Below, in pieces: positions 36,978 to 46,686 of a stretch of DNA of 64,000 bases. The position numbers were made by a program, and so were the translations under genes. The notes beneath the pieces were generated by a model that saw only the letters and a program-made list of their open reading frames with translations, had not been told where the DNA came from and made no database searches. Position 1 is the first letter of the stretch. Every line of letters begins with the position of its first letter. This DNA comes from Wenxinia saemankumensis (GTDB lineage Bacteria > Pseudomonadota > Alphaproteobacteria > Rhodobacterales > Rhodobacteraceae). The stretch is from contig NZ_FQYO01000001.1 in assembly GCF_900141735.1 (NCBI RefSeq), positions 558,001-622,000 on the forward strand, written 5' to 3'.

Positions 36978-37583
36978 TCAGTGATCGGCGAAGAGGAGCC
37001 CGGCGGCGATGCTCCACATCAGCAGCCCGACGAAGAGGTCCAGCAGCCGCCATGTCGCCGGCCGGGCAAAGAGCGGTGCCAGCGCCCGCGCCCCGTAGCC
37101 GAGCGCGAAGAAGAACGCGAACGAGGCCGAGGTCGCGCCGAGCCCGAAGGCGAGGCGGCTGCCCTCCAGCCCCGCCGCCACCGAACCGAGCAGGACCACC
37201 GTGTCGAGATAGACATGCGGGTTCAGCCAGGTCAGGGCGAGGCAGGTCAGGATCGCCGCGCGCCGCGACTGCTCGCCCTGCCCCGCCGCCCGCAGCGCTT
37301 CGCCCCCCCGCCAGGCCGACAGGATCGCGCGGGCCCCGTAGACGACCAGGAAGGCGGCGCCGCCATAGCGCATCACCTTCTCGAGCCAGGGCGCCGCCTC
37401 GGCGAGCGCGCCGAATCCCGCGACCCCGGCCGCGATCAGCACCGCGTCCGACAGCGCGCAGGTCAGCACGACCGGCAGGACATGGGCGCGCCGGATCCCC
37501 TGCCGCAGGACGAAGGCGTTCTGCGCGCCGATTGCGAGGATCAGGGACAGGCCGAGCGTGAACCCGGCAAGGGCGGTGGACAT
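36978..37583 (-). CDS. LysE/ArgO-family amino acid exporter
   Basis: 201-residue inner-membrane protein with about six helices. The N-terminal GLSLILAIGAQNAFVLRQGI is the family signature (IGAQNAFVLRQ), shared with LysE and ArgO, which export basic amino acids. LTWLNPHVYLDTVVLLG near 118 is the second conserved region. That signature favours export of arginine or lysine, but specificity cannot be read with certainty. It is transcribed ahead of the DMT transporter gene. Confidence 0.92.
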   Translation of the reverse strand: MSTALAGFTLGLSLILAIGAQNAFVLRQGIRRAHVLPVVLTCALSDAVLIAAGVAGFGALAEAAPWLEKVMRYGGAAFLVVYGARAILSAWRGGEALRAAGQGEQSRRAAILTCLALTWLNPHVYLDTVVLLGSVAAGLEGSRLAFGLGATSASFAFFFALGYGARALAPLFARPATWRLLDLFVGLLMWSIAAGLLFADH

Positions 37584-37992
37584 GGTCGGGCTCCCTGCGG
37601 CCGGGGATGGCTACACCCGCCCCGCCGGAATGGCGAGGGGCGCGCCGCCGCCCGGGCCCCCGCCCGTGACCTGCCGATGCCGGCGCCCCGATCCGGTCCG
37701 ACCGGGCCCGTCCGCAGCGCAAGGCCGCCCGGCCGGTTCGGTCCGGCCTGCGGGCTCTCCGCCTTTGAGCGTGCTGCGCTAGTGCCATGGGCGACCCCGG
37801 CGGGCCCACACCGGGATCGGCGCCGCCCGGCCGGCGCCGATCCCGGGCGATCCGGCCCGCCCGGGCCGCCGCCCTGGCTCGCCCCCGGCCCGATCCGCCC
37901 GCCGCCTCCGGCCCCCCACCTTGGCCTGGTCCGGCCTTGCCCCGGCCCCGCCGGGACTTGCCCCCGGCCGCGCCCCGGACTAGCCCCGTCCC
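37584..37992. other. Gap of 409 bp without a recognisable gene
   Basis: Extremely GC-rich with runs of CCGG and GGCCC, between divergent lysE-like and ymdB-like genes. Both promoters should lie here, but I find no convincing -35/-10 pair, hairpin element or RNA. Confidence 0.5.
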
Positions 37993-38817
37993 ATGCGTAT
38001 CCTCTTCCTCGGCGACGTCATGGGCCGCGCGGGCCGGTCCGCCATCGCGGAGGGCCTGCCCGCCCTCCGGCGCGACTGGAAACTCGACTTCGTCGTGGTC
38101 AACGGCGAGAACGCGACCTCCGGGGCCGGTCTGTCCGCCGATCACGCGAAGGGCCTGCTCGAGGCGGGGGCCGACGTGCTGACGCTCGGTGACCATGCCT
38201 TCGACCAGAAGGACATGCTGCGCTTCATCGAGACCGAGCCGCGGATCCTGCGCCCGCTGAACTTCTCGAAGGCCGCGCCGGGCCGCGGGCACGGCGTGTT
38301 CGAGGCGGGGCGCGGCCGCAAGGTGCTGGTGGCGCAGGTGCTGGGCCAGGTCTTCATGAAGCGGCCCTTCGACGACCCGTTCTCGGCGCTCGACCCGGTG
38401 CTGAAGGCGCATCCCCCCGGCGGCCTCGTCCAGGCCAGCCTGATCGACATCCATGCCGAGGCGACGAGCGAGAAGATGGGCCTCGGCCATTGGTGCGACG
38501 GGCGCGCCAGCATGGTCGTCGGTACCCATACCCACGTCCCCACGGGCGACGTGCAGATCCTGCCGAAGGGATGTGCCTACATGACCGATGCCGGCATGTG
38601 CGGCGACTACCTCTCGGTGATCGGCATGGACCCGGCCGAGCCGCTGCGCCGCTTCGTCACCGGCATGCCGAAGGACCGGTTCACCCCTGCGCTCGGCGAG
38701 GCGACGCTCTCGGGCCTCTATGTCGAGACCGACGACCGCACCGGCCGGGCGATGCGCGCCCTCGCCGTGCGGCAGGGCGGTCGGCTCGCCCCATCGGGCC
38801 CCGACGCCGCGGCCTGA
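37993..38817 (+). CDS. YmdB-type metallophosphoesterase (TIGR00282 family)
   Basis: 274 residues of the calcineurin-like YmdB family, which in Bacillus hydrolyses 2',3'- or 3',5'-cyclic nucleotides and affects biofilm and motility. Metal-site motifs: LGDVMGRAGR near residue 6, VVNGENATSG near 36, LGDHAFDQKDM near 65, and VVGTHTHVPTGDV near 173 containing the His-X-His ligands. The length matches the family. It starts at ATG 37993 after the long GC-rich gap. Beyond the stop, 38818-39115 is a further GC-rich stretch with nothing recognisable. Confidence 0.92.
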   Translation: MRILFLGDVMGRAGRSAIAEGLPALRRDWKLDFVVVNGENATSGAGLSADHAKGLLEAGADVLTLGDHAFDQKDMLRFIETEPRILRPLNFSKAAPGRGHGVFEAGRGRKVLVAQVLGQVFMKRPFDDPFSALDPVLKAHPPGGLVQASLIDIHAEATSEKMGLGHWCDGRASMVVGTHTHVPTGDVQILPKGCAYMTDAGMCGDYLSVIGMDPAEPLRRFVTGMPKDRFTPALGEATLSGLYVETDDRTGRAMRALAVRQGGRLAPSGPDAAA

Positions 38818-39115
38818 TCCCGGCCCTCGATCCCGGCCCCGGAACCGACCCCGGAACCGGCCCCGGAAGCGGCCGGCTCGATGCCGGGCCACGGCCGCCC
38901 CCGCCATCCTGCCCGGACCGGCTCGCGGCGCCCGCCCCGGCGCCGCGCCGCCCCCTGCCCGGGCGGCCCGGACGCGGCAATCCCGCCACGGTCGGCACCG
39001 CCCCGTCCTCGCGTGCCCGGGCCGGACCGGGCGCCCCCTTCCGCGCCGCGCGCGCTTCGGGATATGTCTTCCCGGCCCGGATCCCCGATCCATCAATCGA
39101 AGGCCACCGCCCGAC

Positions 39116-40894
39116 GTGTTCGGACTGACCGTTCCCCCCGACTGGCAGCCGCTGGCGGCTTCCCTCGTCATCCTCGCGATGCTCATCGGCTTCGTGCGCG
39201 AGACCTACCCCGTCGAGGTAGTCGCGATCTTCGGCGCGATCGCGATGATCGTGCTCGGCCTCATCCCGCAAGCGGATGCGATCGAGGTCTTCGCCAACCC
39301 CGCGCCCTGGACCATCGCCGCGCTCTTCATCATCGTCGGCGCGCTGGTGCGCACCGGCGCGCTGGCCTGGATCTCGGGCCGGGCTGCGGCCCGGGTGGAG
39401 AAACGTCCCAGATCGACGCTCGTCGGTCTCGTCGTGACGGTGCTCTTCATGTCGGCCTTCATCAACAACACACCCATCGTGGTGGTGATGATCCCGATCT
39501 TCGTGCGGCTGGCGAAGCAGCTGAAGCTCTCGCCCTCCAAGGTGCTGATCCCGCTCAGCTACTTCGCGATCTTCGGCGGGATGATCACGCTGATCGGCAC
39601 ATCGACGAACCTGCTCGTCGACGGGATCGTGCGGCAGGCGGGACAGGCGCCCTTCGGCATCTTCGAGATCACCGGCCCCGGGCTGATCCTCGCCGCGGTG
39701 GCCGCCACCTATCTCGGCCTGTTCGGCCGGCACCTGCTGCCGGACCGCGACTCGATGGCGGGCCTGCTCTCGGACAAGAGCCGGATGCGCTACTTCACCG
39801 AGGCGGTGATCCCCCCCGAAAGCAACCTGATCGGACGCGAGGTGACGGGCGTCCAGCTGTTCCGGCGCGACGGCGTGCGGCTGATCGACGTGATCCGGGG
39901 CGACGCCTCGCTCCGCCGCAACCTCGCGGGGGTCGAGCTGCAGGTCGGCGACCGGATCGTGCTGCGCACCGCGATGACCGAGCTGCTCTCGCTCCAGGCC
40001 AACAAGGACCTCAAGCGCGTGGACCAGGTCTCGGCGGTCGAGACGACGACGGTCGAGACGCTGATCTCGCCCGATTGCAAGATGATCGGCCGCCGCCTGG
40101 GCGATCTGCGGCTGCGGCGGCGCTTCGGCGTCTACCCGATCGCGGTCCACCGGCGCGACCGGAACATCGGGCGCCAGATCGAGGATCTGGTGGTCCGCGT
40201 CGGCGACACCCTCCTGCTCGAGGGCGCGCCGGCCGACATCCAGCGCCTCGCGGCCGAGATGAACCTCGTCGACGTCACCCAGCCCACCGAGAAGGCGTAT
40301 CGCCGGGCGCAGGCCCCGATCGTGATCGCGGTCCTGGCCGCCATCGTGGTGCTCAGCGCGCTCGGGATCGCGCCGATCGGCACGCTCGCCTTCATCGGCG
40401 TCGCCATCGTCTTCGCCGCGCGCTGCATCGACGCGGACGAGGCCTTCGGCTTCGTCGAGGGTCGGCTCCTGGCGCTGATCTTCGCCATGCTGGTGGTCGG
40501 CGCCGCGCTGGACCGGTCGGGAGCGGTGCAGATCCTCGTCGACTGGCTCACCCCCTGGCTGGCGGACCTGCCCCCCTTCCTGCTGGTCTTCTGCGTCTAC
40601 GCACTGACCTCGATCCTGACCGAGATCGTCTCGAACAATGCCGTGGCGGTGATCCTGACGCCGGTCGCCCTCGGCCTCGGCGCCTCGCTCGGGATCGACC
40701 CGCGCCCGCTCGTCGTGGCGGTGATGTTCGGCGCTTCCGCCGCCTTCGCCACCCCGATCGGCTACCAGACGAACACGCTCGTCTACGGGCCCGGCGGCTA
40801 CCGCTTCACCGACTTCCTGCGCGTGGGCGTGCCGCTCAACGTCCTGACGGCCGTGGTCGCCGCGCTCGTGATCCCGGTCTTCTTTCCGCTCTGA
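39116..40894 (+). CDS. SLC13-family transporter with TrkA-C domains
   Basis: 592-residue membrane protein of the SLC13/divalent anion:sodium symporter type. About eleven helices are split by a central soluble region (about 220-385) with two TrkA-C-like domains (EVTGVQLFRRDGVRLIDVI and GRRLGDLRLRRRFGVYPIAV). The SLC13 motif appears as MSAFINNTPIVVVMIP near 110 and in the repeat EIVSNNAVAVILTP near 505. The substrate may be sulfate, a dicarboxylate or another anion. GTG 39116 is used because upstream in-frame sequence is Pro/Arg-rich and GAAGG precedes the GTG. Confidence 0.9.
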   Translation: MFGLTVPPDWQPLAASLVILAMLIGFVRETYPVEVVAIFGAIAMIVLGLIPQADAIEVFANPAPWTIAALFIIVGALVRTGALAWISGRAAARVEKRPRSTLVGLVVTVLFMSAFINNTPIVVVMIPIFVRLAKQLKLSPSKVLIPLSYFAIFGGMITLIGTSTNLLVDGIVRQAGQAPFGIFEITGPGLILAAVAATYLGLFGRHLLPDRDSMAGLLSDKSRMRYFTEAVIPPESNLIGREVTGVQLFRRDGVRLIDVIRGDASLRRNLAGVELQVGDRIVLRTAMTELLSLQANKDLKRVDQVSAVETTTVETLISPDCKMIGRRLGDLRLRRRFGVYPIAVHRRDRNIGRQIEDLVVRVGDTLLLEGAPADIQRLAAEMNLVDVTQPTEKAYRRAQAPIVIAVLAAIVVLSALGIAPIGTLAFIGVAIVFAARCIDADEAFGFVEGRLLALIFAMLVVGAALDRSGAVQILVDWLTPWLADLPPFLLVFCVYALTSILTEIVSNNAVAVILTPVALGLGASLGIDPRPLVVAVMFGASAAFATPIGYQTNTLVYGPGGYRFTDFLRVGVPLNVLTAVVAALVIPVFFPL

Positions 40895-40914
40895 GCGACG
40901 GGCCGGCGCCCGCC

Positions 40915-40972
40915 CCTTATCTTGCTTGAAATACTCCGGGGGGCTGCCGCAGGCAGCGGGGGCGGCGCCCCC
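40915..40972 (+). repeat. TTATCTTGC-AAATACTCC intergenic element with two hairpins
   Basis: TTATCTTGCTTGAAATACTC starts at 40917, followed by a GGGG run and two hairpins: GCTGCC-GCA-GGCAGC (40943-40957) and GGGGGC-GGC-GCCCCC (40958-40972). This type of element is widespread between genes in Rhodobacterales. It lies downstream of the SLC13 gene and upstream of yebC and may act in transcription termination or mRNA processing. Confidence 0.7.
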
Positions 40973-41061
40973 TCCCCGGCCCGCCGTCCCGCGCCGCACC
41001 TTGATCGGCCCCCGCGCGCCGGCCTATATGGCCGCCAATCCGTGACAGGCAGAGGTACGAC

Positions 41062-41811
41062 ATGGCCGGCCATTCCAAATGGGCGAACATCCAGCATCGC
41101 AAGGGCCGGCAGGACGCCGCGCGCTCCAAGCTCTTCTCCAAGCTGGCGAAGGAGATCACCGTCGCCGCCAAGATGGGCGATCCCGATCCCGACAAGAATC
41201 CGCGCCTGCGCCTCGCGGTGAAGGAGGCGAAGTCGCAATCGGTGCCGAAGGACGTGATCCAGCGCGCCATCGACAAGTCGCAGGCCGCCGGCGGCGAGGA
41301 TTACAAGGAGATCCGATACGAGGGTTACGGGCCGAACGGGGTCGCGATCATCGTCGAGGCGATGACGGACAACCTCAACCGCACCGCCTCCTCCGTCCGC
41401 TCCACCTTCGGCAAGAACGGCGGCAATCTCGGCGAGACGGGCTCGGTCAGCTTCATGTTCGACCGCAAGGGCGAGATCTTCTACCCGGCCTCGGCCGGTG
41501 ATTCCGACACGGTGATGATGGCCGCGATCGAGGCCGGCGCCGAGGATGTCGAGAGCGACGCGGACGGCCACTGGATCACCTGCGCCGACACCGATCTCAG
41601 CGAGGTGGCGAACGCGCTCGAGGCCGAGCTCGGCGAGAGCGAGACCGCCAAGCTGGTCTGGAAGCCGCAGACCACCACCCCGGTCGATCTCGATACGCTG
41701 AAGACGCTGATGAAACTCGTCGAGACGCTCGAGGACGACGACGACGTGCAGAACGTCACGACGAATTTCGAGGCGTCCGACGAGGTGATGGCCGCCTACG
41801 AGGACGGCTGA
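41062..41811 (+). CDS. yebC: YebC/PmpR-family protein
   Basis: 249 residues. The N-terminus [18 protein letters not shown] is invariant in the YebC family, and the three-domain layout is complete, ending [12 protein letters not shown]. Members act as DNA-binding regulators, and recent work on some family members links them to translation of proline-rich stretches, so both roles are possible. GCAGAGGTACGAC precedes the ATG. It is flanked on both sides by TTATCTTGC-type intergenic elements. Confidence 0.96.
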   Translation: MAGHSKWANIQHRKGRQDAARSKLFSKLAKEITVAAKMGDPDPDKNPRLRLAVKEAKSQSVPKDVIQRAIDKSQAAGGEDYKEIRYEGYGPNGVAIIVEAMTDNLNRTASSVRSTFGKNGGNLGETGSVSFMFDRKGEIFYPASAGDSDTVMMAAIEAGAEDVESDADGHWITCADTDLSEVANALEAELGESETAKLVWKPQTTTPVDLDTLKTLMKLVETLEDDDDVQNVTTNFEASDEVMAAYEDG

Positions 41812-42012
41812 GGAGGCGGGGGAAGCCGGCCGGGCCTCGCCCTCCCGGGGAAGGATCGCGGGGGACGCGCCCCCGGTCCCCCCCGGCTCGAGGACGCGGC
41901 CACCCGGACCGCCCGCCCGGCCCCGCGCGCCCATCCCGGCAGTCGGGCCCGGCAGTCGGGCCCGGCGGCCGGCGCAGGGCGCCGTCAGAACCGCACGGCG
42001 CCGGCCCCCTGT

Positions 42013-42038
42013 CCTTATCTTGCCGATAAATACTCCGG
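42013..42038 (+). repeat. Second TTATCTTGC-AAATACTCC element
   Basis: TTATCTTGCCGATAAATACT starts at 42015, differing from the first copy (40917) by a one-base insertion and small changes. It lies in the 302-bp gap between yebC and the convergent SDR gene. The same gap contains a 14-bp direct repeat of GGCAGTCGGGCCC (around 41937-41966) and no gene that I can support. Confidence 0.65.
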
Positions 42039-42113
42039 CGCTCCCGATCCACATGGAGAGACGCTTCAGAACGGGGCGCTGACAGGGCGCTCCGGGCCGC
42101 CCCGACCCCGCCG

Positions 42114-42842
42114 TCAGATGCAGCGCCCCCCGTCGACCTCCATCGCCACCCCGGTGACCATCGAGGCCTCGTCCGAGCACAGGAACAGCGCCGCCGCGGC
42201 GATGTCGGCGGGGGTGGAGAAGCGCCCGATCGGGATGGTGGAGAGGAACCTCGCGCGCATCTGCGGCGTGTCCTCGCCCATGAAGCTCTTCAGCAGCGGC
42301 GTCTCGCCCGCGACCGGGTTCACCGCGTTGACCCGCACGCCGAAGGGCGCCAGTTCCACCGCCATCGCCTTCGTCGCGGTGATCATCCAGCCCTTCGAGG
42401 CGTTGTACCAGCTCAGGTTCGGCCGCGGGCTCACCCCGGCGGTCGAGGCGATGTTGCAGATCGCGCCGGTCCCCCGCGCCTTCATTCCCGGAACGAAGGC
42501 CCGCGCGGTCAGGTAGACGGATTTCGCGTTCACCCGCAGCACCCGGTCGAAGACCTCCTCCTCCACGTCCTCCAGCGGGCCCGGCAGGTGGGTGATGCCG
42601 GCATTGTTGACCAGGATGTCGGTCTCTCCCGCCGCCTCCGCCAGCGCGCCGACCGAGGCACGGTCCCCCACATCGACCTCGGCCCAGCGCCCACCGATCC
42701 CGGCCGCGACCTCGCGCGCCCCCGCCCCGCTCAGGTCGGCGACCAGCACGTCGGCCCCTTCCTGCGCGAAACGGCGCGCGATCCCCGCGCCGAAGCCCGA
42801 CGCTGCGCCCGTCACCACCGCCCGCCTGCCCTGCAGCCTCAT
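42114..42842 (-). CDS. Short-chain dehydrogenase/reductase
   Basis: 242 residues of the classical SDR family. The cofactor motif TGAASGFGAGIA (TGxxxGxG) is near residue 11, NNAG near 79, the catalytic Ser in ICNIASTAGVSP near 128, and the YxxxK pair in SWYNASKGWM near 144. The Asp in VLVADLS after the second strand favours NAD(H). The substrate is unknown. It is 9 bp after the aldehyde dehydrogenase gene, at the end of the island encoding an ABC importer, so it probably oxidises an alcohol intermediate whose aldehyde is the next step (inference). Confidence 0.92.
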   Translation of the reverse strand: MRLQGRRAVVTGAASGFGAGIARRFAQEGADVLVADLSGAGAREVAAGIGGRWAEVDVGDRASVGALAEAAGETDILVNNAGITHLPGPLEDVEEEVFDRVLRVNAKSVYLTARAFVPGMKARGTGAICNIASTAGVSPRPNLSWYNASKGWMITATKAMAVELAPFGVRVNAVNPVAGETPLLKSFMGEDTPQMRARFLSTIPIGRFSTPADIAAAALFLCSDEASMVTGVAMEVDGGRCI

Positions 42843-42851
42843 GCCGTCCCC

Positions 42852-44288
42852 CTATCCGTGCCAGGCCGCGACGGTCTTGAGCGTCGAGAAGCCGTAGAGC
42901 GCCTCGAACCCCTTCTCCCGCCCGTGCCCCGATTTCCCGATCCCGCCGAAGGGCAGCTCGACCCCGCCCCCGGCGCCGTAATTGTTGAGAAAGACCTGCC
43001 CCGCCCGCAGGGCGCGCGCCATGCGCAGCTGCCGCCCGCCGTCGCGGGTCCAGACCCCCGCCACCAGCCCGTATTCGGTGCCGTTGGCGATGCGCACGGC
43101 CTCGTCCTCGCCGTCGAAGGGCAGGATGACCTGGACGGGGCCGAAGATCTCCTCCTGCGCGAGGGCGTGGTCCGGGGGCACGCCGCCCAGCAGGCGCGGC
43201 GGAACGTAGTGCCCGCCCTCCGGCAGCCCCTCCGCCCGCGCCTCGGCCAGCACGTCGCCGCCCCGGGCGAGGTGGCCCTCGACGAGCGCCTTCTGCCGCG
43301 CGCTGATCAGCGGGCCGACATCGGGATCGGACAGCGCGGGGCCGAGGCGCAGCGCCCGGTAGGCGGCCGACATGCGCCCCGTCACCTCGTCCAGCACCGC
43401 CCGCTCGACCAGGATGCGCGCGGCGGCGGAGCAGGTCTGCCCCGCATTCTGGATCCCCGCCCGGACGAGGAAGGGCAGCGCCCGATCGAGATCGGCATCG
43501 GCGAAGACCACCTGCGGCGATTTCCCCCCGAGTTCCAGCGTCACCGGCCGGACATTGTGCGCCGCGGCGATCTGCACCGCTTCGCCCGTCGTCACCGACC
43601 CGGTGAAGCTGATGTGATCGACGCCCGGATGCCCCGCCAGCGCCGCCCCGGCATCGCGGCCCGTCCCCGGCACCACGTTCAGCGCGCCGGCCGGCAGGCC
43701 GGCCTCCTGCGCCAGCCGGGCGAAGGCGAGCGCGGTGAGGCAGGCCTCCTCCGCCGGCTTCAGCACGCAGGCATTGCCCATCGCCAGTGCCGCCCCGACC
43801 GAGCGGCCGATGATCTGCATCGGGTAGTTCCAGGGCACGATATGGGCCGTCACCCCGTACGGCTCGCGCAGGGTCCAGACGGTGTAGCCCCGCTCGAAGG
43901 GGATGGTCTCGCCCATCACCTTGTCAGCCGCGCCACCGTAGAATTCGAGGTAGCGGGCAAGCGCCAGCGCGTCGGCCCGCGCCTGCGACAGCGGCTTGCC
44001 CACGTCCAGCGCCTCGAGCCGGGCCAATTCCTCCGCCCGGGCCTCGACCAGCCGGCCGAGCCGCGCCAGCAGCCGTCCCCGCTCCGCCGCCGTGCTGCGG
44101 CCCCATTCGCCCTCCGCCGCCGCCCGCGCCGCGGCGACGGCCGCGTCCACCTCCGCCGGCCCGCCCGCCGCGATCTCGGCCAGACAGGTCCCGTCGGAGG
44201 GATTGCCGAGCGGCAGCGTTCCGCCTTCCGCCGGGCGCCAGCCGTCCCCGATCAGGCAGTGCCGCGTCTCGAACCCGATGTCGCTCAT
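42852..44288 (-). CDS. NAD-dependent aldehyde dehydrogenase
   Basis: 478-residue ALDH-superfamily enzyme. The NAD-binding segment reads VPWNYPMQIIGRSVGAALA near 150, catalytic Glu is in LELGGKSPQ near 250, and catalytic Cys in NAGQTCSAAARI near 282. It belongs to the broad betaine/aminoaldehyde-type group, and specificity is not decidable. The start ATGA overlaps the stop of the ABC ATPase gene, so it is translationally coupled to the importer. That coupling strongly suggests it acts on the imported compound or its derivative. Confidence 0.93.
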   Translation of the reverse strand: MSDIGFETRHCLIGDGWRPAEGGTLPLGNPSDGTCLAEIAAGGPAEVDAAVAAARAAAEGEWGRSTAAERGRLLARLGRLVEARAEELARLEALDVGKPLSQARADALALARYLEFYGGAADKVMGETIPFERGYTVWTLREPYGVTAHIVPWNYPMQIIGRSVGAALAMGNACVLKPAEEACLTALAFARLAQEAGLPAGALNVVPGTGRDAGAALAGHPGVDHISFTGSVTTGEAVQIAAAHNVRPVTLELGGKSPQVVFADADLDRALPFLVRAGIQNAGQTCSAAARILVERAVLDEVTGRMSAAYRALRLGPALSDPDVGPLISARQKALVEGHLARGGDVLAEARAEGLPEGGHYVPPRLLGGVPPDHALAQEEIFGPVQVILPFDGEDEAVRIANGTEYGLVAGVWTRDGGRQLRMARALRAGQVFLNNYGAGGGVELPFGGIGKSGHGREKGFEALYGFSTLKTVAAWHG

Positions 44289-45871
44289 GCGCTCTCCTCC
44301 CGCGCCGTCCAGTCCGGAAGGACCGGCGCCGCGGCGATCAGTTCGGCCGTGTAAGGGTGGCGCGGCGCGGCGAAGACCGCCTCCGTCGCCCCTTCCTCGA
44401 CGATGCGGCCCGCCTTCATCACCAGCACCCGCTCGGTCACGCCGCGCACCACGGCGAGGTCGTGGCTGATGAAGAGGTAGGCGAGGCCCAGCCGCGCCGA
44501 CAGGTCCGACAGCAGGTCGAGGATCCGCGCGCGGACGCTCACATCGAGCGCGCTCACCGCCTCGTCCAGCACGATGAGGTCCGGGCGCAGGATCAGCGCC
44601 CGGGCCATGGCGATGCGCTGGCGCTGCCCGCCCGAGAATTCGTGGATGTAGCGGCCCGAATCGGACGCGCGCAGCCCGACCGCCTCCAGCGCCTCGGCCA
44701 CCCGTGCCGCCCCTTCGCGGGTGCCGGGCCTCCGGGGCAGCAGGTGGAACGGCTCCGAGACCAGTCGCCGCACCCGGTGGCGCGGGTTGAAGCTGCCATA
44801 GGGGTCCTGGAAGACGACCTGGATCCGCCCCCGCACCGCCTCCACCGGCTGCCCGTCCAGCGCGATCGACCCGGCCTGCACCGGCTCGAGTCCCAGGATC
44901 GCGCGGGTCAGCGTCGACTTGCCGCAGCCGCTCTCTCCCACCAGGCCGACGCGCTCGCCCTGACCGATCGTCAGGGACACGCCGTCCACCGCCGTCACGG
45001 GGCGCCGCGCGCCGAACAGCCCGGCCCGCGCCCCGGGATAGGTCCGCACCACGTCCCGCACCTGCAGGAGCGGCGTCCCCTGCCGCGCGGGCGGGGCGGC
45101 GGGCCGGTGGGACGACGCGGCGAGCAGCGCGCGGGTATAACCCTCGCGCGGGGTCCGCAGCACCTCGGCCGTCGCCCCCTGCTCGACCACGCCCCCGTCC
45201 TTCATCACCACCAGCCGATCCGCCATCCCGGCGACGACGGCGAGGTCGTGGGTGATGAGGATCAGGCCCATCCCGAACTCCGCCACCAGCGCGCGGAGCA
45301 GGTCGAGGATCTGCGCCTGGGTCGTGACGTCGAGCGCCGTGGTCGGCTCGTCCGCGATCAGCACCTCCGGCCTCTGGCAGATGGCGAGGGCGATCACGAC
45401 GCGCTGACGCTGCCCGCCCGACAGCTCGTGCGGGTAGCGCGTCAGGGGGAAGCGCTCTTCCGGCAGGCCGACGCGGGCCAGCATGTCGCGCGCCTTTGCC
45501 TCCGCCTCGTCCCGGCGCACCCCGGCATGGAGGCGCAGCGTCTCGGTCACCTGGGCGCCGATCGTCTGGACGGGGTTGAGCGCCGTCATGGGCTCCTGGA
45601 AGACCATGCCGATCCGCGCGCCCCGGACGCGGCACATCTGCCGCTCCGTCAGCGCGCCGAGGTCCGTCCCGCCCAGCGTGACGCGGCCCGCCTTCTGTTG
45701 CAGCCCCTCGGGCAGCAGCCGCATCAGAGACAGCGCGGTCATCGACTTGCCCGACCCGCTCTCGCCGGTCAGCGCGACGATCTCGCCCGGCCCCACGGCG
45801 AAGGACACGTCCTGCAGGATCGGGCCTGCCGGCCCCTCGACGCAGAGGCCCTCTACCGCCAGCCCGCTCAT
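44285..45871 (-). CDS. Dpp/Opp-type ABC transporter, two ATPase domains fused
   Basis: 528 residues with two complete ABC ATPases in one chain, equivalent to DppD and DppF. First half: [14 protein letters not shown] (Walker A near 36), [13 protein letters not shown] near 158, [16 protein letters not shown] near 178. Second half: [14 protein letters not shown] near 327, [15 protein letters not shown] near 428, [16 protein letters not shown] near 450. It drives import of the substrate bound by the family 5 receptor at 47767. Overlaps of 4 bp with both neighbours show one operon. Confidence 0.95.
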   Translation of the reverse strand: MSGLAVEGLCVEGPAGPILQDVSFAVGPGEIVALTGESGSGKSMTALSLMRLLPEGLQQKAGRVTLGGTDLGALTERQMCRVRGARIGMVFQEPMTALNPVQTIGAQVTETLRLHAGVRRDEAEAKARDMLARVGLPEERFPLTRYPHELSGGQRQRVVIALAICQRPEVLIADEPTTALDVTTQAQILDLLRALVAEFGMGLILITHDLAVVAGMADRLVVMKDGGVVEQGATAEVLRTPREGYTRALLAASSHRPAAPPARQGTPLLQVRDVVRTYPGARAGLFGARRPVTAVDGVSLTIGQGERVGLVGESGCGKSTLTRAILGLEPVQAGSIALDGQPVEAVRGRIQVVFQDPYGSFNPRHRVRRLVSEPFHLLPRRPGTREGAARVAEALEAVGLRASDSGRYIHEFSGGQRQRIAMARALILRPDLIVLDEAVSALDVSVRARILDLLSDLSARLGLAYLFISHDLAVVRGVTERVLVMKAGRIVEEGATEAVFAAPRHPYTAELIAAAPVLPDWTAREESA

Positions 45872-46686
45872 GCCCGCACCACCCGCAGCCGGGGGTCGAG
45901 CGCGTCGCGCAGCCCGTCGCCCAGCAGGTTGAGCCCCAGCACCGTGAGCACGATGGCGAAACCCGGGATCAGCGCGACGTGGGGCGCCAGCGCCACCAGC
46001 GTCTGCGCATCCGCCAGCATCCGCCCCCAGGAGGGCACGGGCGGCTGCGCGCCGAGGCCGACATAGCTGAGCGCGGCCTCGGCCAGGATGCCGAGGCTGA
46101 ACTGGATCGTGCCCTGCACGATCAGCAGCGCGGCGATGTTGGGCAGGATGTGCTCGGCACTGATGCGCGCCCGCCCCTTGCCCGCAACCCGCGCCGCCAG
46201 GATGAACTCGCGCCGCCAGAGCGGCAGCGCCCCGCCCCGCGTGATCCGGGCGAAGACGGGAATGTTGAAGATGCCGATGGCGAGGATCGCGTTGACCGCC
46301 GAGGGGCCGAAGACGGCGGTGATCAGGATCGCGATGACGAGGGCGGGAAAGGCGAAGGCCAGGTCGTTGCCCCGCATGATGATCTCGTCGATCCAGCCCC
46401 CCGCATAGGCGGCGGCGGCAAGGCCGAGCGGCACGCCGAAGCCCATCCCGATCCCCACCGCGACGATGGCGACGGCGATCGAGGTCCGCGCGCCCACCAT
46501 GACCATCGACAGGATGTCGCGCCCGAAATGGTCGGTCCCCAGCCAGTGCGCGGCGGACGGGCCCTGCAGCTTGGCCGGGATGTCCATCGCCTCGACGCTG
46601 TGGGGCGTCCAGAGGAAGGACAGCAGCGCCAGCCCGGCGAAGAGGCCGAACAGGACCGCCCCCGCGATAAAGCGCCCGCCCCTCAT
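45868..46686 (-). CDS. Dpp/Opp-type ABC permease (DppC-like)
   Basis: 272 residues, about six helices. Short N-terminal helix, periplasmic loop WLGTDHFGRDILSMVMVGA (conserved in DppC/OppC), and the ATPase-contacting EAA segment near 185 (ILAARVAGKGRARISAEHILPN, first part ILAARVAGKGRARIS). It pairs with the DppB-like permease upstream, overlapping it by 4 bp, and overlaps the fused ATPase by 4 bp downstream. Confidence 0.94.
   Translation of the reverse strand: MRGGRFIAGAVLFGLFAGLALLSFLWTPHSVEAMDIPAKLQGPSAAHWLGTDHFGRDILSMVMVGARTSIAVAIVAVGIGMGFGVPLGLAAAAYAGGWIDEIIMRGNDLAFAFPALVIAILITAVFGPSAVNAILAIGIFNIPVFARITRGGALPLWRREFILAARVAGKGRARISAEHILPNIAALLIVQGTIQFSLGILAEAALSYVGLGAQPPVPSWGRMLADAQTLVALAPHVALIPGFAIVLTVLGLNLLGDGLRDALDPRLRVVRA

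Noticed and set aside
36037-39186. Open frame of 1,049 codons on the minus strand
   Set aside because: Only the last 309 codons are the EamA transporter. The upstream part is antisense to the YmdB-like gene and low-complexity.
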